Source: Bacteroidales bacterium UBA6428
Lineage (GTDB): Bacteria; Bacteroidota; Bacteroidia; Bacteroidales; UBA932
Direction of reading: 5' to 3'
DNA: 10,637 nucleotides
NCBI GenBank assembly: GCA_002437305.1
Contig: DJOW01000080.1
Location: 1-10,637 of the forward strand
A model generated the notes under the pieces. That model saw nothing but the letters and a program-made list of their open reading frames with translations, was not told the origin of the DNA and searched no databases. The position numbers and the translations under genes are program-made. Position 1 is the first letter of the stretch; each line of letters starts with the position of its first letter. Positions 1 through 8,543 of this stretch are shown one piece after another.

Positions 1-1601
1 TCCAGGTGTTCGAAAGCACCCGCGGACTGAAGAACGGAGACCCTGTGGAGTTCGAAGGCAGGATGCTTGAGGTGACCCTCGGCCCAGGTCTTCTCTCCAG
101 TGTCTATGACGGTCTCCAGAACAATCTGACCACGATGGAGGGAGTGTTCCTCAAGAGAGGAGAGTACACCGACCCTCTGGACCACACAAAGCTCTGGGAT
201 TTCACCCCGACCGCAAAGGTTGGAGACAAGGTCGTCGCCGCCGACTGGCTCGGAGAGTTGAAGGAAGGCTGGCTGCCTCACAAGATCATGGTGCCGTTCT
301 CCTTCAAGGGAGAGTACACCGTGAAGAAGATAGCGGAGGCAGGGAAGTACAACATCGACATGGTTGTCGCCGTGCTGGCTGACGCCGAAGGCGAGGAACA
401 TTTCGTCACGATGACCCAGAAATGGCCGGTCAAGGTAGCTGTCAAGGCCTACAAGGAAAAACCAAGGCCACAGAAGATCATGGAGACCGGTGTCCGCTGC
501 ATCGACACGTTCAATCCTATCGCCGAGGGCGGCACAGGATTCATCCCGGGACCTTTCGGCTGCGGCAAGACCGTGCTCCAGCACGCCATCGCCAAGCAGG
601 GAGAGGCCGATGTGATCGTGATGGCCGCCTGCGGAGAGCGCGCCAACGAGGTCGTCGAGATATTCACGGAGTTCCCAGAGCTCATCGACCCTCACACCGG
701 ACGTCACCTGATGGAGCGTACCACCATCATCTGCAACACCTCGAACATGCCTGTCGCCGCCCGTGAGGCCTCGGTCTACACGGCGATGACGATCTGTGAA
801 TATTACCGCGCGATGGGTCTTAAGTGCCTTCTGCTCGCGGACTCGACCTCACGTTGGGCACAGGCCCTCAGGGAGATGTCCAACCGCATGGAGGAGCTTC
901 CAGGAGCCGACGCGTTCCCGGTTGACCTCTCGGCCATCATCTCGAACTTCTACGCACGCGCCGGAATGGTTGTCCTGAACAACGGCAAGACCGGAGCCGT
1001 CACCTTCATCGGAACGGTGTCCCCTGCCGGAGGTAACCTCAAGGAGCCTGTGACAGAATCGACAAAGAAGGCCGCGAGGTGCTTCTACGGACTGGAGCAG
1101 AACCGCGCCGACCAGAAGAGGTACCCCGCCGTCAACCCGATCGAGTCATATTCAAAGTACCTTGAATATCCTGAGATCATCTCATGGCTCGACGAGCAGG
1201 TTGAGCATGGCTGGGTGGCAAACGTGACCAAGGCAAAAAATCTCCTGCGCAAAGGCCGCGAGGCCAACGAGCAGATCAACATCCTCGGTGACGACGGAGT
1301 TCCGGTAGCGTACCACGTAAGTTTCTGGAAGTCAGAGCTTATCGACTTCGTGTTCCTGCAGCAGGACGCGTTCGACGAGACCGACGCCCTCTGTCCGATG
1401 GACCGCCAGAAGTACATGCTTGATCTTGTCCTCGCCTTGTGCGACATAGATTTCGACTTCGAGGACTTCGAGAAGTGCCGCGGGTTCTTCAAGGAACTCA
1501 TCAACGAATTGCGCCAGATGAACTACACCAAGTTCCACAGCGAGGAATTCGAGAACTACGCTAAGAAGATCAACAAACTGATTGAAGACTATGGCAAATA
1601 A
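1..1601 (+). CDS. atpA: V/A-type ATPase catalytic subunit A (5' partial)
   Basis: This is the nucleotide-hydrolysing subunit of the V1/A1 head, which forms a hexamer with B. The frame is open to the left edge, and from family length (about 585 aa) roughly 50 N-terminal residues are missing. A GTG at position 6 is internal, not the start. Visible landmarks are the long A-specific non-homologous region, the P-loop GPFGCGKT (549-572), the catalytic-Glu motif ACGER (about 627-641), the Walker B region LLLADSTSRW, and a helical C-terminal domain. The P-loop contains Cys, as in eukaryotic A subunits, where many bacterial ones have Ala or Ser (from memory). A second Cys occurs in LCPMD (codon 1392-1394). 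The 3' end overlaps the B gene start, indicating translational coupling. Identification is very secure; the direction of turnover (pump or synthase) cannot be read from sequence. Confidence 0.97.
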   Translation, partial: QVFESTRGLKNGDPVEFEGRMLEVTLGPGLLSSVYDGLQNNLTTMEGVFLKRGEYTDPLDHTKLWDFTPTAKVGDKVVAADWLGELKEGWLPHKIMVPFSFKGEYTVKKIAEAGKYNIDMVVAVLADAEGEEHFVTMTQKWPVKVAVKAYKEKPRPQKIMETGVRCIDTFNPIAEGGTGFIPGPFGCGKTVLQHAIAKQGEADVIVMAACGERANEVVEIFTEFPELIDPHTGRHLMERTTIICNTSNMPVAAREASVYTAMTICEYYRAMGLKCLLLADSTSRWAQALREMSNRMEELPGADAFPVDLSAIISNFYARAGMVVLNNGKTGAVTFIGTVSPAGGNLKEPVTESTKKAARCFYGLEQNRADQKRYPAVNPIESYSKYLEYPEIISWLDEQVEHGWVANVTKAKNLLRKGREANEQINILGDDGVPVAYHVSFWKSELIDFVFLQQDAFDETDALCPMDRQKYMLDLVLALCDIDFDFEDFEKCRGFFKELINELRQMNYTKFHSEEFENYAKKINKLIEDYGK

Positions 1602-2913
1602 GGCTTATCAAAGAATATACACAAAACTGGAAGCGATCACCAAGGCCACCGTCTCACTCAAGGCCAAGGGAGTTTCCTATGACGAGCTTGCCGTGGTCGG
1701 AGGCAAGCTTGCCCAGGTCGTGAAGACCAAGGGTGATCTGGTCACCCTCCAGGTGTTCTCCGGCACGGAAGGCATCCCGACAAACGCCGAGGTGACATTC
1801 CTGGGCGAACCACCTACAATCAAGGTCGGCGACCAGCTCTCAGGACGTTTCTTCAACGCCTACGGAAAGCCTATCGACGGCGGCCCCGAGGTGGAGGGCG
1901 AGGAAAGGGAGATCGGCGGACCGTCCGTGAACCCTTACAAGAGACGCCAGCCGTCGGAGCTGATCCCGACCGGCATCGCCGGCATCGACCTCAACAACAC
2001 CATCGTGTCCGGTCAGAAGATCCCTTTCTTCGCCGACCCTGACCAACCTTACAACCAGGTTATGGCCGACGTGGCCCTGAGAGCCGATGTGGACAAGATC
2101 ATCCTCGGCGGCATGGGCCTTTCCAACGACGACTACCTGTTCTTCCGCAAGGCTTTTGAGAACGCCGGAGCCCTTGACAGGATCATCTGCTTCGTCAACA
2201 CGACCGAAGACCCTCCTGTGGAGCGGCTTCTGGTTCCGGACATGGCTCTCGCGGCCGCCGAGTACTTCGCGGTCGACAAGAACGAGAAGGTGCTCGTGCT
2301 CCTCACGGACATGACCCTCTACGCCGACGCTCTCTCCATCGTGTCAAACCGTATGGACCAGATCCCTTCCAAGGATTCCATGCCGGGTTCCCTCTACTCC
2401 GATCTCGCGAAGATCTACGAGAAGGCCGTGCAGCTTCCGACAGACGGTTCCATCACCATCATCGCAGTGACCACGCTGAATGACGGTGACATCACCCACG
2501 CCATCCCTGACAACACCGGCTACATCACCGAGGGACAGCTCTTCCTCCGCGCCGACTCCGACTCGGGAAAGATCATCATCGACCCGTTCCGTTCCCTTTC
2601 CAGGCTCAAGCAGAGGGTTCAGAACGTCAAGACCCGCGAGGACCACAGCCAGGTGATGAACGCGGGAGTGCGCCTGTACGCCGACGCGCAGAACGCGAAG
2701 ACCAAGCTGGAGAACGGCTTCGACCTCTCCGACTACGACCACCGCTGCCTCGGCTATGCGAAGGAATATGCCACCAGACTTCTCTCCATCGATGTCAACA
2801 TCTCCATCACCGAGATGCTCGACACGGCCTGGGAACTGTTCGGCAAGTACTTCACCAAGGCCGAGACCGGAATCAAGCAATCCCTGATCGACAAATACTG
2901 GAAAGGTAAGTAA
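1591..2913 (+). CDS. atpB: V/A-type ATPase non-catalytic subunit B
   Basis: This regulatory subunit alternates with A in the head hexamer. It is about 440 aa, the family's usual size. The nucleotide fold is present but the P-loop is not: the equivalent stretch reads SGQKIPFFADPDQPYN with no GKT, as expected for B. Conserved blocks include GRFFNAYGKPIDGGP, GGPSVNP, SNRMDQIPSKDSMPGSLYSDL and DNTGYITEGQ. I prefer the ATG at 1591 (MANKAYQ...), which matches the family N-terminus; an in-frame ATG at 1582 would add only MKT. The start lies inside the last 11 nt of the A gene, and the stop shares one base with the start of D. No anomaly is seen. Confidence 0.97.
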   Translation: MANKAYQRIYTKLEAITKATVSLKAKGVSYDELAVVGGKLAQVVKTKGDLVTLQVFSGTEGIPTNAEVTFLGEPPTIKVGDQLSGRFFNAYGKPIDGGPEVEGEEREIGGPSVNPYKRRQPSELIPTGIAGIDLNNTIVSGQKIPFFADPDQPYNQVMADVALRADVDKIILGGMGLSNDDYLFFRKAFENAGALDRIICFVNTTEDPPVERLLVPDMALAAAEYFAVDKNEKVLVLLTDMTLYADALSIVSNRMDQIPSKDSMPGSLYSDLAKIYEKAVQLPTDGSITIIAVTTLNDGDITHAIPDNTGYITEGQLFLRADSDSGKIIIDPFRSLSRLKQRVQNVKTREDHSQVMNAGVRLYADAQNAKTKLENGFDLSDYDHRCLGYAKEYATRLLSIDVNISITEMLDTAWELFGKYFTKAETGIKQSLIDKYWKGK

Positions 2914-3539
2914 TGCCTATAAAGTTTCAATACAACAAGACTGCGCTCAACAACCTGCAGAAGCAGCTCAAGATGCGTCAGAAGGCTCTCCCTACGTTGC
3001 AGAACAAGGAGAGCGCGCTGAGGCTTGAGGTGCGGAAGGCCAAGGACAAGAGCGAGCGGCTTCTGAGGGACCTCGAAGAGGCTCAGAGGAAGTACGACTA
3101 CCTTGCCCCCCTGTGGAACGAGTTCGAGCCGGGTCTGGTCTCCATAAAGGACATAGACCTTGTGACCGTCAAGGTAGCGGGTGTCAAGTGTCCGGAGCTC
3201 AAGAGCATCCGCTACGAGATCAGTCCGTTCAACACGTTCATCAAGCCCGCGTGGTACATCGATGGAGTAGCAATCCTTAAAGATCTTTCAAGGCTCGGCA
3301 TCGAGTCCGAGGTCTATGAGGAGAAGCGCCGCATCCTGGATTTCCAGAGAAAGAAGACCACCCAGAAGGTGAACCTCTACGAGAAGGTCCAGATCCCGGG
3401 CTACCAGGAGGCCGTCCGCAAGATCAAGCGCTACATGGAGGACGAGGAGAACCTCAGCAAGGCCTCGTCCAAGATCGTCAAGCAGCGTCACGCTGAGGAG
3501 GAATCAGAAGAAGCTATGGAGGAAAGCGGCAATGATTGA
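2913..3539 (+). CDS. atpD: V/A-type ATPase central-stalk subunit D
   Basis: Subunit D is the rotor shaft that turns inside the A3B3 head and links it to the membrane ring. The 208-aa product starts MPIKFQYNKTALNNLQKQL, the family signature. It is predicted to form two long coiled-coil helices (about residues 5-65 and 125-190), rich in Lys, Glu and Arg with heptad-like spacing, around a middle globular part. The C-terminus is a highly charged tail (EEESEEAMEES). TAATG couples it to B, and its last 8 nt overlap the I gene. No F-subunit gene lies between these genes, which fits the reduced bacterial V-ATPase operons of Bacteroidetes, Borrelia and Chlamydia. Confidence 0.95.
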   Translation: MPIKFQYNKTALNNLQKQLKMRQKALPTLQNKESALRLEVRKAKDKSERLLRDLEEAQRKYDYLAPLWNEFEPGLVSIKDIDLVTVKVAGVKCPELKSIRYEISPFNTFIKPAWYIDGVAILKDLSRLGIESEVYEEKRRILDFQRKKTTQKVNLYEKVQIPGYQEAVRKIKRYMEDEENLSKASSKIVKQRHAEEESEEAMEESGND

Positions 3540-5370
3540 GAAAATGACAAAATACTCCTTCATTCTTCTCAGCGGGAAGACTGAAGAATTCCTCAGACGC
3601 CTGCAGGAACTGGGGCTCGTGGACATCACAAGGTCCTCAAAGCCGGTGGACGAGCGCTCGGCGGCGCTTCTCTCCTTGTCCAATGACCTCAAGAAGGCTG
3701 TCTCCAAGCTGGAGTCCCTTGACTTCTCGCAGGATCCGGACATTGACAGAATCAAGGCGGAAGCAGTGGCGGAAGCCAAGACCGGGAATCCTCTGGCGGA
3801 TTTCAAGGAATTTTCAACAAGGTTGGATGTCCTCAGGAACGAGCTCGCACAGGCACGAAAGGCTGTCGAAAGCGTCAGGCCATGGGGCCGCTTTGACAAG
3901 TCCGCCCTTGGCGCCCTCCGGGACAAAGGCTTCACTGTACGCTGGTACAATGTCTCCAAGAAGGTCTATGACCCGTCCTGGGCTGATCTCTACCCGCTGC
4001 AGGAAGTGTTCGACGACGGAAAGAACGTCTGGTTCGTCACCGTTTCCGATGATCCGGCATATTCACTGCCGGTTGAGGAATGCGCCGCCCCGCCGGAGGA
4101 TCTCAGGTCCGCCGAAAGGGATGTGGAAACCCTCAAAGAGAGGATGATATCCTGCAAGGCAACGCTTCTGAAGCTGAAGGAATATATTCCTGAAATGCGG
4201 CGTCAGTGCGACGAGGATGTAACGCGCCTCCAGCTGTACCTCGCTGACGCGGGCGCCGGAAAGGCCGCCGAGAACATGATCACCACCTTCATCGGATTCG
4301 CTCCGACGGAGAATGACGCCGCACTTTGCGCCGTGTTCGACAAGATGGACATCGTCTATCTCAAGGAAGATGCCGTCAAGGATGACAACCCGCCCATCAA
4401 GTTCAAGGAGAACAAGTTCGTGAAGATGTACACGGTTCTGACCGACATGTACGGCCGCCCGGCCTACGATGAGTTCGACCCGACACCGTGCATCTCCATA
4501 TTCTTCACCCTGTTCTTCGCGATGTGCATGGGTGACGCGGGCTACGGAATCATGCTCGCCATCATAGGTCTCGCCATGAGGAAAGCCAAGGGATTCATCG
4601 GCTCGATGGCTCCCCTTGTCACCACCCTTGGAGTCGCCACAATCGTGGTGGGCATCATCCTGCACACCTTTTTCGGAATGGACATCTCCACAGCGACATG
4701 GGTCCCTGACTGGCTGAAGTCCTGCATGATAAAGGGAACGGTGGCCGGCTATGACGCCCAGATGCTGTTCTCCATCCTGATCGGCATCGTGCACATCAGT
4801 GTGGCGATGCTCCTGAAGACGGTCTATGCCGTCAAACGAAACGGCTTCGCCAACTCGCTCGGCACAATAGGTTGGACTCTCCTGATTGTGGGAGGTGTCA
4901 TCGTCGGAGGATCCGCCCTCGCCGGTGTCATCGACTCAACCGTGACCAAATGGATCGTCATCGCGCTAGGGGTGGTCTCAGGTCTGGGGATATTCCTTCT
5001 GAACGACATCCACAGGAACCCTCTTGTGAACATCGGCTCCGGCCTCTACGAGACCTACAACACAGTCACCGGACTTCTGGGCGACGTGCTCAGCTACCTG
5101 CGTCTCTACGCTCTCGGACTCGCCGGCGGAATGCTCGGCAACGCGTTCAACGAGCTTGGAATGTCGGTCTACGGAATCGACGTCCCGGGAGTCAATGTTC
5201 TCTGCTTCGCACTGATCGTCGGCTTCGGCCACATCCTGAACCTCGCGATGTGCTGCCTCGGAGCCTTCGTGCATCCTCTGAGACTCAACTTCCTTGAGTT
5301 CTTCAAGAACAGCGGCTACGAAGGGACCGGAAAGGCCTACAGCCCGCTGACAACAAACGTCAATAAATAA
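3532..5370 (+). CDS. atpI: V/A-type ATPase membrane stator subunit I (a-subunit)
   Basis: Subunit I forms the two half-channels that pass ions to the proteolipid ring and anchors the peripheral stalk. The 612-aa product has a soluble, partly coiled N-terminal half (about 1-310) and a membrane half (about 317-590) with seven or eight hydrophobic segments, the usual architecture. Signature motifs are MGDAGYG at the second half of the first membrane segment, and LGDVLSYLRLYALGLAG, whose Arg524 (codon 5101-5103) corresponds to the essential channel arginine of this family. HPLRLNFLEFF near the C-terminus is also typical. The start at 3532 overlaps D by 8 nt; an ATG at 3544 is an alternative. The soluble half is divergent in sequence, as is common for this subunit. 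Confidence 0.95.
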   Translation: MIEKMTKYSFILLSGKTEEFLRRLQELGLVDITRSSKPVDERSAALLSLSNDLKKAVSKLESLDFSQDPDIDRIKAEAVAEAKTGNPLADFKEFSTRLDVLRNELAQARKAVESVRPWGRFDKSALGALRDKGFTVRWYNVSKKVYDPSWADLYPLQEVFDDGKNVWFVTVSDDPAYSLPVEECAAPPEDLRSAERDVETLKERMISCKATLLKLKEYIPEMRRQCDEDVTRLQLYLADAGAGKAAENMITTFIGFAPTENDAALCAVFDKMDIVYLKEDAVKDDNPPIKFKENKFVKMYTVLTDMYGRPAYDEFDPTPCISIFFTLFFAMCMGDAGYGIMLAIIGLAMRKAKGFIGSMAPLVTTLGVATIVVGIILHTFFGMDISTATWVPDWLKSCMIKGTVAGYDAQMLFSILIGIVHISVAMLLKTVYAVKRNGFANSLGTIGWTLLIVGGVIVGGSALAGVIDSTVTKWIVIALGVVSGLGIFLLNDIHRNPLVNIGSGLYETYNTVTGLLGDVLSYLRLYALGLAGGMLGNAFNELGMSVYGIDVPGVNVLCFALIVGFGHILNLAMCCLGAFVHPLRLNFLEFFKNSGYEGTGKAYSPLTTNVNK

Positions 5371-5394
5371 TAACAAAATAAACATCAACTCATT

Positions 5395-5814
5395 ATGAAT
5401 GAAATTTTAGGTTATCTCGGTCTGGGCCTTATGCTGGCCCTTTCTGGAATCGGTTCTTCAATCGGAACGACCATCGCCGGCAACGCCGCTGAAGGAGCGC
5501 TAAAGGTAAATCCTGAGAAATCAGGAAACTACATGGTGCTCTCAGCCCTTCCGGCCACACAGGGTATCTACGGATTCGTGGCCTTCTTCATGTGGCTCGG
5601 CAAGGACTTCGCCGCCCAGGGTCCTCTGATGTTCGGTGTCGGGATTTCTGTAGGTCTTGTCTGCATGATCTCCGCCATCCGTCAGGGTATGGTCAGCGCC
5701 AACGGCATCGTCGGCATCAGCCAGGGACACGATATGTTCACCAACACCCTTATCTACGCCGCCCTTCCTGAGTTCTATGCGATCCTCGGACTCGTAGGCG
5801 CGATCATGGCTTAA
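5395..5814 (+). CDS. atpK: V/A-type ATPase proteolipid subunit K
   Basis: K is the rotor-ring subunit that carries the translocated ion. The 139-aa product has four transmembrane helices arranged as two hairpins, like E. hirae NtpK. Aligning by eye with NtpK gives matches for the whole Na+ shell: Leu52, Thr55 and Gln56 in LPATQG (NtpK L61, T64, Q65), Gln97 in IRQG (Q110) and Glu126 in LPEFYAILG (E139). The first hairpin keeps only a loop Glu (AAEGALKVNPE), so each subunit has one ion site, as in V-type rings. It follows I after 24 non-coding bases and ends in tandem stops TAATAA. The family call is secure; Na+ specificity is an inference. Confidence 0.95.
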   Translation: MNEILGYLGLGLMLALSGIGSSIGTTIAGNAAEGALKVNPEKSGNYMVLSALPATQGIYGFVAFFMWLGKDFAAQGPLMFGVGISVGLVCMISAIRQGMVSANGIVGISQGHDMFTNTLIYAALPEFYAILGLVGAIMA

Positions 5815-5828
5815 TAAGACAGCACATC

Positions 5829-7286
5829 ATGCCGCTGATAAAATCAATTTCCGGAATACGCGGAACCATTGGTGGAAAGCCCGGGGACGGGCTTTCCCCT
5901 ATTGACATAGTCAAGTTCACCTATGCCTACTGCGCCACCCTTCCCTCCAGGAAGCCGCGGCCTTACGGAGCAAAGTACAAAATCGTTGTCGGCAGGGACG
6001 CCAGGCTGTCCGGGGCGATGGTCGAGAACCTCGTCATAGGCTCATTGATGGCCTGCGGTGTGGATGTGGTCAAAATAGGCCTGGCCTCCACCCCGACCAC
6101 AGAGATGGCGGTCACTTTCGCCAAGGCCGACGGAGGAATCATCCTCACCGCCTCACATAACCCGCGTCAGTGGAACGCCCTCAAACTGCTCAACGACCGA
6201 GGAGAATTCCTTACCGCAGTCGAAGGACAAGCAATCCTTGATCTTGCTGAGACTGAGAATTTCAATTTTGCCAACGTGGATGATCTCGGCCACGTCACCG
6301 AGCACGACTACACGGACGAGCATTTGGACGCTGTTCTTGCTCTTGAGGCTGTTGATGTGCAAGCTATCAAAGACGCTCATTTCAAGGTCGTCCTGGATGC
6401 CATCAACTCGGTCGGCGGAATCATAATGCCACGCCTTCTGGAAAGGCTCGGAGTAGAGTGTGTCAAACTCAACTGCGACCCCACAGGTGACTTCGCCCAC
6501 AACCCGGAACCGCTGCCGAAGAACCTTACGGAGCTAAGCGGGACAGTGGTCAAAGAACACGCAGACCTCGGAATCTCCGTAGACCCTGACGTTGACCGTC
6601 TCGCGTTCATCTGCGAGAACGGTGAGCCGTTCGTCGAGGAATACACCCTCGTCAGCGTGGCCGGCTATCTCTTCGAGAGGGCGGCGGCCATCGCCAAAAA
6701 GGAAGGCAAGACCCTTGCGGAAGTCACGGCTCCGTACAAGCCCGTGTCATGCTCGAACCTCTCGTCCAGCCGCGCCCTGCGCGATGTGACCGAGAAATAT
6801 GGCGGAAAATACTACGCCGCCGCCGTCGGGGAGGTGAACGTCACCACAAAGATGCGCGAGACCGGCGCGCTGATCGGAGGAGAGGGCAACGGCGGTGTCA
6901 TCTACCCTGCCAGCCACTATGGCCGCGACGCCATGGTAGGTGTGGCTCTGTTCCTCTCTAACCTCGCGCACAAGAAGATGAAGGTGAGCGAGCTCAAGAA
7001 GACCTACCCTGAGTACCACATCGCCAAGAACAGGATCGAGCTAAGCGACAAGGCCCTCATCGACAGGATCCTCGACGAGATGAAGAAGGAATATGCCAGT
7101 GAGGACATCAACGACATCGACGGAGTGAAGATCAGTTTCGAGTCCAGCCGTCAATGGGTTCACCTTCGCCGGTCAAACACGGAGCCGATCATCCGGATAT
7201 ATTCAGAGGCCCCGACCCTCGCCGCCGCCGAGGCGCTTGCCGACGAGGTGATCGCGATAGCAAAAAAAGTTATCGGGAACAACTGA
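5829..7286 (+). CDS. glmM: Phosphoglucosamine mutase (alpha-D-phosphohexomutase family)
   Basis: GlmM converts glucosamine-6-phosphate to glucosamine-1-phosphate in the cytoplasm, on the way to UDP-GlcNAc for peptidoglycan and LPS. The 485-aa product shows all four phosphohexomutase signatures in order: phosphoserine loop TASHNP (Ser109), metal loop DPDVDR (Asp252, 254, 256), sugar loop GEGNGG (Glu352), and phosphate-binding RRSNTEPIIR (about 447-456). The N-terminus LIKSISGIRGTIGG is typical of Bacteroidetes GlmM. All catalytic residues are present. It begins 14 bp after subunit K with no visible Shine-Dalgarno, terminator or promoter between, so it may be read from the ATPase transcript. 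Phosphomannomutase/phosphoglucomutase activity is the main alternative, because the family is hard to split by motif. Confidence 0.9.
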   Translation: MPLIKSISGIRGTIGGKPGDGLSPIDIVKFTYAYCATLPSRKPRPYGAKYKIVVGRDARLSGAMVENLVIGSLMACGVDVVKIGLASTPTTEMAVTFAKADGGIILTASHNPRQWNALKLLNDRGEFLTAVEGQAILDLAETENFNFANVDDLGHVTEHDYTDEHLDAVLALEAVDVQAIKDAHFKVVLDAINSVGGIIMPRLLERLGVECVKLNCDPTGDFAHNPEPLPKNLTELSGTVVKEHADLGISVDPDVDRLAFICENGEPFVEEYTLVSVAGYLFERAAAIAKKEGKTLAEVTAPYKPVSCSNLSSSRALRDVTEKYGGKYYAAAVGEVNVTTKMRETGALIGGEGNGGVIYPASHYGRDAMVGVALFLSNLAHKKMKVSELKKTYPEYHIAKNRIELSDKALIDRILDEMKKEYASEDINDIDGVKISFESSRQWVHLRRSNTEPIIRIYSEAPTLAAAEALADEVIAIAKKVIGNN

Positions 7287-7290
7287 AGAA

Positions 7291-8355
7291 ATGTTTTCGT
7301 TTAGGACCACGGCGCTGGAGGATCAGTTGGACAAGGCTCTGCTGGACGGACGGGTCGGATGCTTCTGCACCCAGAACTGTTGGGACACGGCGCATGGGCG
7401 GTACATGTACGACCTGTTCACGGAACGCGGAAACCTCAAGGCTGTCTTCAGTCCGGTGGGCGCTGAGCTTACCCCCGGGACCAACCACATCTCATTCGAT
7501 GTCGAGGTCCTGAGGGAACTGGACGCCGTAGTCGTGGAGATCCAGGACGCCGGATCACGGTACTTCAACTACACCAAGGACGTGTTCAACCTGATGGCCG
7601 CGATCGCCGGAATGGAGAGCCCTCCGTCACTGTACATTGTGGACCACATCAACCCTGCCGGAAGGATTGTGGAAGGATCCATGCCAGGGGACACGGTAGA
7701 AGCCTACACTCCCAAGATAGCCCACAGGCACGGACTGACGTTGGGTGAACTCTGCACACTCTGGTACAACGAGATCGGAGCCACCTACGCCCTGCACATA
7801 ATCTCCGCCCTGGCCACCGATTCGACAAGGCAGCTGCTCCCATGGACAATAGCCCCGGCTTCTGACATTCCTGGCATGTTCACCTGCGAGATGTACAGCG
7901 GCGGAGGCCTCTGGAACAACACAACCGTCACCCCGGCGATAGGCACGGCAAGGCCCTATGAATATCTCGGGGCACCCTTCATCCGGCACAACCGCCTTGA
8001 GGTTCTTCCCGCGCCACCCGGAGTCCTGATGCGCCCTTGCACCTTCACGCCGTCCACTGGACGCTACGAAAGCCAGCGGTGCAACGGCTACCAGATCATG
8101 CTCCAACCCGGCACAGAGTACCATTCCCTGCTCCACACGCTCCAACTGATGCGCTACTTTCTGGAAAGGTACCCGCAATTCGAACTGCTCGACGGATTCG
8201 AGGCGAAGATCTCCGACGAGACAATGCTCTGCTACCTCAAAGGGGAGATCTCTTTTCAGGGGCTGAGGGAGCATGTGAAACTTGAAGAGCAAAAGTGGAC
8301 CCGGAAGGCAAAACGCTACAGCCTCTACAACGATCAGCCTTACCGCATAAAATAA
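7291..8355 (+). CDS. Divergent DUF1343 / NamZ-like (GH171) protein
   Basis: DUF1343 proteins include exo-beta-N-acetylmuramidases (NamZ) that release MurNAc from peptidoglycan chain ends. Family landmarks are VGCFCTQNCWD near residue 22, VVEIQDAGSRYFNY (about 81-94), VDHINPAGRIVEG (117-129) and AIGTARPYEYLGAPFI (216-231). Two things are odd. The conserved SPEHG motif is here SPVGA (54-58), so its Glu and His are gone. There is also no signal peptide or lipobox: the protein starts MFSFRTTALEDQLDKAL and looks cytoplasmic. At 354 aa it is shorter than the secreted members. It starts 4 bp after glmM, with a purine-rich AACTGAAGAA upstream, so the two are co-transcribed. Family membership is likely; hydrolase activity is doubtful, and a sugar-binding or altered-specificity role is possible. 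Confidence 0.8.
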   Translation: MFSFRTTALEDQLDKALLDGRVGCFCTQNCWDTAHGRYMYDLFTERGNLKAVFSPVGAELTPGTNHISFDVEVLRELDAVVVEIQDAGSRYFNYTKDVFNLMAAIAGMESPPSLYIVDHINPAGRIVEGSMPGDTVEAYTPKIAHRHGLTLGELCTLWYNEIGATYALHIISALATDSTRQLLPWTIAPASDIPGMFTCEMYSGGGLWNNTTVTPAIGTARPYEYLGAPFIRHNRLEVLPAPPGVLMRPCTFTPSTGRYESQRCNGYQIMLQPGTEYHSLLHTLQLMRYFLERYPQFELLDGFEAKISDETMLCYLKGEISFQGLREHVKLEEQKWTRKAKRYSLYNDQPYRIK

Positions 8356-8373
8356 TAGTTCAATAAACCTTGG

Positions 8374-8408
8374 CAGAGACGGCATTTCTAAATGAAATGC
8401 CGTCTCTG
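8374..8408 (+). terminator. Perfect 15-bp hairpin, likely transcription terminator
   Basis: CAGAGACGGCATTTC pairs perfectly with its complement across a 5-nt loop (TAAAT), and two further G-U pairs are possible at the base. It lies 18 bp after the stop of the NamZ-like gene and before the recombinase promoter, where a terminator is expected. There is no good T-tract after it (TTCGTATC), so intrinsic termination may be imperfect. Confidence 0.65.
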
Positions 8409-8506
8409 TTCGTATCATAGAGGTTTCAAAACGGTAGTGTTTCATCGAGTGTTTCCGGATACTGTCTTCCGCCAGCGAATCAAGCGACGGCAAAGGGGAA
8501 ATGCCG

Positions 8507-8536
8507 TTGAGAGCACCGGAGACCAAACTAATTTTG
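8507..8536 (+). promoter_or_regulatory. Bacteroidetes-type promoter for the recombinase gene
   Basis: TTG at 8507-8509 and TAATTTTG at 8529-8536 match the Bacteroidetes -33 (TTTG/TTG) and -7 (TAnnTTTG) elements with the preferred 19-bp spacing. Transcription would start near 8540-8543. The GGAG at 8536-8539 that looks like a ribosome binding site for ATG 8544 overlaps the -7 element, so it would not be in the message. Confidence 0.6.
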
Positions 8537-8543
8537 GAGCTAT

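Noticed and set aside
4063..4794. Minus-strand frame of 243 codons opposite subunit I.
   Set aside because: It is antisense to a clearly conserved ATPase gene and has a histidine- and glycine-rich composition typical of GC-rich antisense frames.
7627..8526. Long minus-strand frame opposite the NamZ-like gene.
   Set aside because: It is a codon-bias shadow of a well-supported plus-strand gene and has no recognisable domain.
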